NCBI GenBank assembly: GCA_964017185.1
Contig: OZ024869.1
Coordinates: forward strand, 72,976,008-73,040,007
DNA from: Rugalucina vietnamica
Taxonomy: Eukaryota > Mollusca > Bivalvia > Lucinida > Lucinidae
Reading direction: 5' to 3'
DNA: 64,000 nt
The position numbers and the translations under genes are program-made. Of the stretch, positions 55,879-64,000 are shown piece after piece (position 1 is the stretch's first letter; every line of letters begins with the position of its first letter). Under the pieces are notes generated by a model. It was not told the DNA's origin, ran no database searches, and saw nothing but the letters and a program-made list of their open reading frames with translations.

Positions 55879-56740
55879 CGGCCTGAGGTGGTTTTTCTCG
55901 GGGTTCTCCAGTTATCGCCCCACCTATTGATTGGCCCGTCTCACATGAGCTGAAATAATCTTGAAAGGGACGCTATACTGAATCCTAAAAAAAAAAATAA
56001 AAAAAAAGTTTGTTTTTTTTCTGATGCAGAAACAGAAACAAACAGACAAGAAGACATGGTGGACTGGTCTCGAAGCCTTGCGTGCAAATTAACTATGTCC
56101 CGAGGTTATAAAACATTTATCATGCTCAACTCAGCTGAGCATGACATTTAAATTCCTCATAAATGCCGAAATAGCCCAAATACGTAGATTGACATTTCAG
56201 CCTGTAATTCAGCCCGCTAATAAATGTTAAAATGCAACAATCAATTGTTGCCATTTTAACATTTATGAGCAGGATAAATGTTAGTCTCAACTGAGCTGAG
56301 CACGAAAAAGGTTTAATAACCCCCAGGGGTCAAGTTTCTATCGTGACGAGTCGGTTGAGTTACAAACAGATGCGCCTCGTCAAGTTTATTCTAGCATATG
56401 GTTATTATGGCTACTAGCATCCTGGTTCAAAACCATTTCGTGGATTTCGCTGCTGTGTGATTTTCCCCGAAAAAAATATATGCCAAGCCGAAACGAGAGA
56501 AAACAAATTCTTCGCGGTCATTGACATTACACCTCGAGCATTAAAATACACTGAAAGTTTCCTTACATATATACTGTTATAGTAAAACGTAACTAAATGT
56601 ATGCTATGTTCATTTTACTATGCAGATTCAGGTTGCTTCAGCTTAATAATATGTTTGATTATTCACGGTCATGCCTATACCGTAGCACCGTACATACCTT
56701 TTTTTTACTGAGTCTATTGACCCACTTAAAATAATCATTA
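55879..56740. other. No gene seen; short palindromes
   Basis: CATGCTCAACTCAGCTGAGCATG at 56,131-56,153 and a related CTCAACTGAGCTGAGCACG at 56,285 with an ATTTATNAGC inverted repeat between suggest a small MITE at 56,110-56,315. The rest is unassigned. Confidence 0.45.
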
Positions 56741-56976
56741 TGAGCCGCATCGTGAGAAAACCGGATATTTGCCTATGCGAAAACAAAGACGCAGATCAGC
56801 TTCGCAGTAACTGCGAAGCTGATCAGCGCCTTTGTTTTTGCTACACAGATAGTACAATCCCTCTTCTTCTTAAATCCGAAATTTCAAGCTCCTAGCCTGC
56901 TTCTGTGACTGTATAGCTTGGTTTGTGTTGGACCTGGTTGGAACCCAAATTGTTGGTTTTCTCACGCACAGGCTCA
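56741..56976. mobile_element. Hairpin MITE family A, copy 11 (reverse)
   Basis: TGAGCCGCATCGTGAGAAAA to TCTCACGCACAGGCTCA; hairpin at the left. ATTAT occurs on both flanks. Confidence 0.8.
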
Positions 56977-57436
56977 ATTATTATTATGATCATCATCTAT
57001 TACAAGAACAAAGTCCTGTCAGTTGTGGTAACGGTTTTGACAGTTGGAAGTGTGTTTTATGCTTGTTTTTAAACGGCGAGGTAAGCAAATTTAATTTGTT
57101 TAACACACTTTGCCAATATATTTTTTGTTTACTGTTTTAAACTATCCTCAGTCCCGGATGGGGCGGATCCCAGATTTCCACAATGGAGGTTTAACTTAAA
57201 TACCTCGAGATTCCCCTTTTCAAAAGTTCATTGATGTTTCTAAAGCCCGCTACAAATATTAAAGCCCCAGATTGAGGTCCTAGCGAATGGACATGTTTTA
57301 AGTTCCTTATCAATTATTCAATTGAAGAAAATCATTGTTGTTCGAACGTTCGAACGACAAACCCGGTTTACAGACATCAGGACCCAATTTCATCAAGTAA
57401 TTTTTGTTGTAGCACGTCGCCATCTGTGTTACTGTG
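56977..57436. other. No gene seen
   Basis: Nothing recognised apart from a short palindrome GTTCGAACGTTCGAAC at 57,340. Confidence 0.5.
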
Positions 57437-57637
57437 ACAGGAAAACATGTCCGTGTAATGTATACCCCCTTATACCCCACTTTTATATAGTAAAACTGGG
57501 GTATGCAGGGGTACATACCTCTTTTTCTTATTTTTGAGCAAAAATAAGAAAAATATCAATTTTTTTCTAACGAAAATTTTCTTTTTTCACAACTTTAAAA
57601 ATTTCTGTATATTGCATGGGCGTGTTTTCGTAATGGT
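57437..57637. mobile_element. MITE family C copy lacking its hairpin
   Basis: Left GACAGGAAAACATGTCCGTG, right GGGCGTGTTTTCGTAATG; TTCTTATTTTTGAGCAAAAATAAGAA joins directly where other copies have about 85 bp of hairpin, so the palindrome was excised. Confidence 0.8.
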
Positions 57638-57916
57638 GACACTTTGATATCCTAAACACCTTGATTAAACTGACCTTATCCCCTCCCCCTCCAAGACACG
57701 ATTTCAGTCTTAAATGAAAGCTGTGAAGCTGCGACCATTCAATTTTTAGGGGGGGGGGGAGGGGGGCTGGAAGATGTTTTTGGGCCTGGATATTTTTTCA
57801 CTCACGACGCGATCATTTCTTTTTATTTTTTATTAAGACTGAAGGGGAAATGATATAGGAAACTAAACAAGTGGTTTATACTTGTGTTTATTATTGTCAT
57901 TACATGTAATTCATTA

Positions 57917-58129
57917 ATTGGGCAGCGACCTAAGAAAAACGGAGTTTTGTCTATGCGAAAACAAAGGCGCAAATCAGCGCCTTCGTTTTCACTACGTGGA
58001 TAGTAAATTTCTTCTTCTTCCTAAATCCGAAATTTCAAGCTTTTAGCCATCTTCTGTAGGTGCACAAGTCGGTTTGTGTTAGGCCTGTTCTGAAATCCCG
58101 AAGACCGGTTTTCTCACGTCGCGGCGCAA
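57917..58129. mobile_element. Hairpin MITE family A, copy 12 (reverse)
   Basis: Subfamily with GCAGCGACCTAAG / TCACGTCGCGGCGC ends; hairpin reduced to GCGAAAACAAAGGCGCAAAT. Confidence 0.7.
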
Positions 58130-58284
58130 TAAATTACGCATTTGAGATTCCTGTTTGATTACTGAAATTATAAGCCAATTGTTTATGCAATTGTATGAAA
58201 TACAAAGTATTTTGCTCAAATAAAATAACTAGGAAAATTGAGGTATTGAAGGAAAAGCGGTACAGAAACCGTAGGTAGACCATT

Positions 58285-58515
58285 TGAGCCACCTCGTGGG
58301 AAAACCAACAATGTGGTTTCCGAACAGGTCTGACACAAACTGGCCTGTACAGCTACAGAAGCAGGTTAGAAGCTTGAAATTTCGGATTTAAGAAGAAGAG
58401 GAAGTGTACTATTCGTGTAGCGAAAACAAAGGCGCTGATCAGCTTCGCGGTAACAGCTGATCTGCGCCTTTGTTTTCGCCTTTGCAGATTGTTGGTTTTC
58501 TCATGAGGTGGCTCA
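58285..58515. mobile_element. Hairpin MITE family A, copy 13
   Basis: TGAGCCACCTCGTGGGAAAA to CTCATGAGGTGGCTCA, flanked by TT on both sides. Confidence 0.85.
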
Positions 58516-59001
58516 TTTATCATTGCATCCTGGAAATATGTAGGTCGATGGAAGCCATAAAAAATAAACTAAGAATTCGGTCGACTGAGTTATAACTGAG
58601 TCGTGTCATCCGAAACCATTTTTTTTTTTTTCGTACAGATAGAGATCAAGCATGCGATTATCGCTAATACCTATCTACTTTCTAAATCCAAATTTCCAGA
58701 CTCGTACTATTTTGCTGTACTACCTAGAGTCTTGATTTGTATTAAACAATGGCGATACACCGAAGATAGTTTTTCTCAGGCTACTACATATTTTGGAACA
58801 GATCATTGCGTGATCTCTCTGTTCCATTCAGCAAGAAAAACAAACATCTAATAATTACTGTCAAAATCATTTACAGGTCTCGGCAATAAACATGATAGTG
58901 ACGTCAGAGAATGTAACGGTAAATGGGCATTGCCGACTGTTGTAAATAGGTAATCCAGTTTTGCTACTGTTGTTAACTCAACTATTTTAACCTAAATTTT
59001 C
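58516..59001. other. No gene seen
   Basis: An 82-codon ORF (58,603-58,851) begins in a T run and has no recognised domain. Confidence 0.45.
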
Positions 59002-59103
59002 GTCGTTATCACATTAGCGCAGTGGTATAGTGCTAGACCCAATGCATGTATATAATGCTTCGCTGAAGTGTCGCTGTCGCAGGTTCGAATCCCGCTTAAC
59101 GAA
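59002..59103 (+). ncRNA. tRNA-like sequence (pseudo-tRNA or SINE head)
   Basis: A-box-like TAGCGCAGTGGTATAG and perfect B box GGTTCGAATCCC. TCGTTA and TAACGA at the ends could pair, but spacing to the D arm is wrong and the region between the boxes is about 20 bases too long without splice features. Not a functional tRNA on this evidence. Confidence 0.4.
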
Positions 59104-59415
59104 TATCTTTTTTATTTTATTTATTTATTTATTCATTATTATTATTATCATTATTTTGCGTTTTGATTTTTACATTTTGTTTGCCAATCAGTTATTTGAA
59201 TAAAAATACAGAAAACTGATAAATGAATTTTAAATGTGTACGAAAAATAAATAAAATATGAAGATGAAAAAAAAGAACATTGACATATTTGAAAAAAAAA
59301 AAAAACAAAAAACACGGTGTAAAACAACAACATCAAAAACAACCAAAACAAAAACAAACAGACAAACAATGAAATTACAAAAAATCAACAAAGATGATAA
59401 AAATTAAATGAAATA

Positions 59416-59507
59416 CAGGGATTCTAACCCTCATCATAACTTTCTTTAACGCCGAATAAACATTATGTATGTCGTATCCTCTACCATTTGAGCTATGACG
59501 GGTAGAC
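59416..59507 (-). ncRNA. tRNA-like sequence, minus strand
   Basis: Minus strand has TAGCTCAAATGGTAGAGG (A box) and GGTTAGAATCCCTG (B box), spaced about 45 bases. Long central part and no clear acceptor stem. Faces the tRNA-like sequence at 59,002 across AT-rich low-complexity DNA. Confidence 0.4.
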
Positions 59508-60665
59508 AACATCGCTTGCATTTTTATACTAGTAGTTAAATGCCACGTAGGTTGTCCCCGTTACTTCACCGTTAATAACGGTATATAACGGTGTAACCTG
59601 TCTACCCTCTCTATCATAGTCACAGTGTATATCCGAGCGTATGCAGAACAGACGGTTACGGAACGGACAGACGTTTACAGGAGCACGCGCTTTTTCGCGC
59701 CAAAATGTTTTTCCGTTCTTTTAAAGTGACTAATGCAAATATTGAGACCAAACTAGAGCAGATGTGTTGCATACATACCCGTCTAGTTGTCTGTGCTCAA
59801 GAGCACAATGATTTTTCAGGGGGTTCGCCATAACAGCCCAAGACGTGTGAAAAATGGCATATTTTGTTTTTTTGGCTGTGTGTCGAGATTGCTTGCAAAA
59901 TAAGCCATTGTCAACCTTTTGGATTTAGTCCGTATGTAGTTAAATATGTCCTGAACCACCAGACATTAAATATTTTATATGTTTTCCAGTAAAAATAGCC
60001 AAGATTTGTTTTTTTCTGAAGCGTATGGTAATTTCATGGTTACGGGGCGGAACAGTCGTTTGTTACGGAGCGGAACAGACGAAATGACGCATTTCCATAC
60101 GAAACGGAACAGACGTAGGCGATTAATATGCACAAGCATGGCTAAATAGTAATAAACTGCGAGTAAATCAAATAAGTAAGATGCATGACAGAATCATATA
60201 TGCTTACAAATCACGCCAAAGATTTTATCTCCCGCCGCAAGCTCCCTTTTGCGGCGTCTTGGCTGATTCTCACGCATCATTCATTTATGGAAAGACTTTG
60301 GAATATATGACCGATACTTTGGAGAGTACTCCCGCCGGTGTGTACGGAGGTGGGTGTTCGCTTGATGACTTTGCTTAAGGTCTGAGTATGCAAACAGGGA
60401 ACCTTTTCCTTTGACCGAAATTCTAGGGTCTCTATGTTACTAACGTATTCAGCACGAATGCCAGCCTTCCATATTGACCTCCGGTTAAAACAGACATGAG
60501 TCTTATTATCGGACCTTTTAAACTTTTTCAGTCTTTTATTTTAGAATTTATTGTTAGATATGCACTATTAGTGATACTATATTTAAAGGAGAAGAAAAGC
60601 CGTGATTGCCTCGTGATGCTGAGCACCAAGGAAGCCATTGGTACCATTTTAACGCATTTGATATG

Positions 60666-60735
60666 GCGCGGCCTGGGCGAACCCACGACATCTCGCCCCC
60701 GAAGCGGGCGCTTTTACCACTGAGCTATCGGGACC
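60666..60735 (-). ncRNA. tRNA-like sequence inside the 3.8-kb element
   Basis: Minus strand GGTCCCGATAGCTCAGTGGT followed by a possible CGCCC/GGGCG anticodon stem and a GGGTTCGCCC T-arm remnant. The acceptor ends do not pair, so a tRNA pseudogene or SINE head. Confidence 0.45.
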
Positions 60736-60739
60736 TCTC

Positions 60740-60768
60740 CCCCCCCCCCCCCTCTCTCTCTCTCTCTG
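60740..60768. repeat. (C)n(CT)n simple repeat
   Basis: C12 run followed by eight or so CT units next to the tRNA-like sequence. Confidence 0.95.
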
Positions 60769-60918
60769 ATCTGCTGTTTGCCCCCAAACAACTTTTTGTT
60801 TTCACAACATAGTCGATGCTATTCTGATACATGTACGATGCTGATCCAGGTCACCAGGTGTATTTCATCTGGTCACGTTCGAGTGCTACAATACAGAAGG
60901 TTGCCGCAAAGTGTTATA

Positions 60919-63031
60919 CAGTGAACTCGACAATAGAGAATCATCGACAATGGCGAACCACTCGTAAAGATATTGCAGAATTTCTTGAAACTTAGACAAA
61001 ATATTATTTATTTTATAACTCAGTCATTTACTTTCATCTAAGCCTTGGGGTTTGGTAAAATAATGGAGTCAAAATTCCACCGGACAATAAAATCAGGGTT
61101 GCTGAAACGCTTGACCCCTTAACTAAGATGCCTAGTTTATTGTTCCACAAAATGTAACATTCAGATAAAATGCGTTTCATACCTCGTTTCTTAGCATTTG
61201 ACGATGGCCACTTTTGCATTACTTTAATGCCTAATATCCCTAGTTGTGCAATATGCCTGTTTTTGATAAAAGTTTTGACATTGAAGGTAGATATAAGCGG
61301 AGAAAGATGTACATGTAGATTCGACAATAGCGAATCATACTTTGTGTGGTGAAAAGAATGTGCACAAAGTACTGATAATCTACCTTTTGAAGGCTTGCCC
61401 TGGAACCATTTGGTTTGGTCAATTGCGTAACTAATATTGGTGCAAGTCGTGGTTTAACCATCTTGCTTTTAGGCTTACATTGATTCGTTAAAGCGATAAG
61501 ACATGCTTAAATCGGTAAAATTGACCTTTCCGATATGGCATTTGCTGTTGACACTTAACGTAAAGCACAAAAGCAAATTAACACAATATTATCGAACACC
61601 ATTTAGTCTCACATGATGATGGCACCATTTGTGTGCAAAAATTCCCTTCTAAAATGGTTTCTTTTGGGCTATAGGCTAATTGATTCGCCATTGTCGAGTT
61701 TGGTTCGCCATTGTCTAATGCAGGAGGTATCATATCAACAGAGTTATCTCCCATTAAGAAATTGAATGAATTAAAATTATTATTTTCCTGTAAAGCTGAG
61801 ATATGTTAGATGTTCTTAGTATCAAATATACTCATGTCCAATGAAAACGTACCACTCCTCGGATGCTCTTAGTTGCGGGATATCAAAACCTTTGTGCGCA
61901 TATGATGTTTCCATATGTTATATAGGTTGAATACAATGTTTCTACGCCAAAAGTTTATCCCCCCGCGACGGTTTGTAAGCGACGTTACGTCAGACTACAA
62001 ATTACGTTTATTCAATTTTACGTAAGCTATGACTGATCAAAAAATCCCGGAAATGATTTTCCCGTATGCGAGTAGCTCTACGAACTATTCGCCGCCTACT
62101 CAACCACTACATCGCATCACAACACACGGTAAAAGCGCTCTACGCGTCACCATGCACGCCTAAAAACGCAAAGTCTTGCAAATTCGGTCAAAAAACGTTC
62201 ACAAACGGTTTCTTTCATACAGATATCCCAAAAACAGTTTATTTTGGGAATACGAATCTTAACATATGCAAAACGTCACCGAAATCATTTTCTAGAATGA
62301 CGTTCGATGACTGACGTCAATTTTAAGCTTCTCTCCAGCCGCTTCCGGAAACGCTATCGAGTCAGAATTTCTGAAAATCGTTCAAGTTTGTTTGTCGAGA
62401 TGAATATAAGCGTACAATAAAAGATGTACAGGTGTCTTTGCGATTTTAATGCTTTACGTTAGCCATTAAACGTCAAAATCCTAAGCCTTTATGATGTAAT
62501 GGGCAAGATTCCTGGACAAAACGGATCACATCTGTGATTTAATCGCAATTTTGCTGCAGACATTTGATTGCCTTTTTAATGTCTCTGTTATTGTGCAGTG
62601 GTCAAAATGTTTCTTATGACGTCAAGAATTCCACGTTGACGTTTTCGAAGCACACTGACTGTCGAATTCTTCATGTTTCGACGTTATGCATCTTCTAGGC
62701 GCGAGTCGATGCGTGATTGAAGATTTCTTCACATCTGGCGCATTCGAATACCGGTTTTGTGATTTTCTTTTTGACGGTTAACGTCTTGGTTGCTTTATCC
62801 TCGGAGCATCACTTATCAGACAGATTTGCGAACGTGCCATGATTTGGACAGCTTATCACAGTACCGAAATATCAAATAGACAAACTGAAATTTTCAGTCA
62901 AAAACATATTTTTTTACACTTTTGTAGGTGGTACGTTTTCATTGGACATTAGTATAGATTAACATTCCCATGGTCGTGTTTAAAATAATAGCGTTAGATC
63001 TCTTAGTGATTCGCCATTGTCTAGTAAACTG
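60919..63031. mobile_element. Tc1/mariner-like nonautonomous element nested in the 3.8-kb element
   Basis: Ends CAGTGAACTCGACAATAGAG and complement of CAGTTTACTAGACAATGGCG, both then reading GAATCA; TA at 60,917-60,918 and 63,032-63,033. Additional ATTCGCCATTGTC copies at 61,323 (inverted) and 61,684-61,720 suggest internal duplication of ends. No transposase ORF. Confidence 0.65.
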
Positions 63032-63617
63032 TATTTGACATCACAGTGTTGTTCATGTAGTATTCATGGCCGTCTGTGACCGCTCCGTATGCTGATTCGT
63101 CTGTTTTTTTCGTAGGCTACGTCTGTTCCGCCCCGTAACATAAACGAATCTGTAGACTGTTCCGCTCCGTAATGTTTTTGTTGCTAAGCAACAAAATTCT
63201 GCTTAAACTACAAGGCTTCCATGCCGGAAATTATGGTGTTTTGGAAGATAGTAGATGGACATGCAAGGCCGATATAACAATACATTCGAAGCGTACAGTT
63301 TTGGACGAAAAACTGTACAAAACATTTTTGGCGCGAAAAAGCGCGTGCTCCTGTAAACGTCTGTCCGTTCCGTAACCGTCTGTTCTGCATACGCTCGGAT
63401 ATACACTGTGTAGTATGTTCCAACGCGTCACTATCATGTTTGCAGAAAGACCTGTATTTTACTTGATGTGATGAGAAAGCGATGTAGACAGTGCTTTCGA
63501 ATCCATCGTCTGATGCCGTACCTCCTCCACACCCCAAGTTAGTATTCGATGTACATGTGTAATACATGTATCTATCCCAACTAATTACACAACTTATTGT
63601 TTTATTAAGACAGAATA

Positions 63618-63853
63618 TGAGCCGCCTCGTGGAAAAACCAACAAAGTGGTTTCCGAACAGGTCTGACACAAACCTGCCTGTACAGCAACAGAAGCAGGCT
63701 AGAAGCTTGAAATTTTGGAGTTAAGTAGAGGAGGACTTGTACTATCCGAGTAGCGGAAAACAAAGGCGCTGATCAGCTTCGCGGCTACCGCGAAGCTGAT
63801 CTGCGTTTTGTTTTCGCCTATGCAGATTGTTGGTTTTCCCATGAGGTGGTTCA
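63618..63853. mobile_element. Hairpin MITE family A, copy 14
   Basis: TGAGCCGCCTCGTGGAAAAA to CCCATGAGGTGGTTCA with TA on both sides; hairpin intact. Confidence 0.85.
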
Positions 63854-64000
63854 TATGTTATAATTATTGAATAATTTATTAAACTTTATAGTCAGTGACA
63901 AATTTTACTAGTGCATCTTCTTTTGTACTTGTCAGATTGTTGTTGCCAAAGAGAAAGATATTGCCATGGTAACCTGACGTCGCTTTTTGGGGATGTGTCA
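63854..64000. other. No gene seen
   Basis: AT-rich end of the window with no assignable feature. Confidence 0.5.

Larger units (their letters stand above)
59621..63410. mobile_element. 3.8-kb DNA transposon with about 88-bp perfect inverted ends
   Basis: Ends CACAGTGTATATCCGAGCGT... identical and inverted on the right for about 88 bp, with TAGT on each side (59,617-59,620; 63,411-63,414). Sub-terminal GGAACAGACG-type repeats occur at 60,030-60,115 and, inverted, at 63,118-63,172. No transposase is recognised; ORF 60,181-60,378 (65 codons) has no known motif. Superfamily uncertain because of the 4-bp duplication. Confidence 0.85.

Noticed and set aside
60666-60735. Functional tRNA gene
   Set aside because: Acceptor stem does not pair, the T arm is degenerate and it lies inside a transposon.
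62066-62314. 82-codon ORF in the nested TA element as a transposase
   Set aside because: Too short and without a DDE or helix-turn-helix pattern.

Overview
The window is animal nuclear DNA, most likely from a bivalve or other mollusc. Genes are split by GT-AG introns, intergenic DNA is AT-rich and crowded with nested transposable elements, and there are CR1/L2-type non-LTR retrotransposons, hairpin MITEs and arrays carrying the 'CAAGATGGCCGCC / AAGGTCAAGGTCA' type of repeat that I associate with mollusc genomes. Taxonomy is inference. Most long open frames are repeat-derived; only two host loci can be named.

(1) 32,601-38,772 (+) is a three-exon gene for anhydro-N-acetylmuramic acid kinase (AnmK), a peptidoglycan-recycling enzyme known from bacteria. 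The joined frame is complete at 383 codons, phases agree at both introns and the motifs are kept. It looks like a bacterial gene domesticated in an animal. (2) 8,854-10,627 (+) holds four phase-compatible exons of a thioester/complement C3-like protein, covering the end of the receptor-binding domain and a cysteine-rich linker. A partial second copy lies at 16,222-17,158. Weaker host candidates are a minus-strand exon pair present in three copies (about 13.4, 14.4 and 19.9 kb) and a minus-strand ORF at 39.3 kb that is cut by a transposon.

Layout: 1-7.35 kb, an old non-LTR retrotransposon split by a younger CR1/L2-like one (7-bp target duplication AGAGTCA), itself split by a TTAA-flanked MITE. 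8.3-20.4 kb, C3-like exons, duplicated segments and MITEs. 20.4-23.6 kb, a long tandem-array element. 23.7-30.2 kb, two head-to-tail noncoding elements separated and flanked by ATAA. 30.2-32.5 kb, third copy of the duplicated segment plus MITEs. 32.6-38.8 kb, AnmK. 39.5-41.9 kb, a TA-flanked transposon holding a 160-bp array. 43.2-49.05 kb, three abutting copies (two direct, one inverted) of a GGGCCC-ended element with an internal tRNA-like sequence. 49-54.2 kb, more tandem arrays. 54-59 kb, MITEs and tRNA-derived repeats. 59.6-63.4 kb, a 3.8-kb element with about 88-bp terminal inverted repeats and a Tc1/mariner-like element nested inside. The end carries one more MITE.

The biological theme, as inference, is two genes that both touch bacterial cell material (a complement-like opsonin and a kinase for a peptidoglycan breakdown sugar) lying about 22 kb apart in very repeat-rich DNA. 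Nothing in the sequence shows that they work together.
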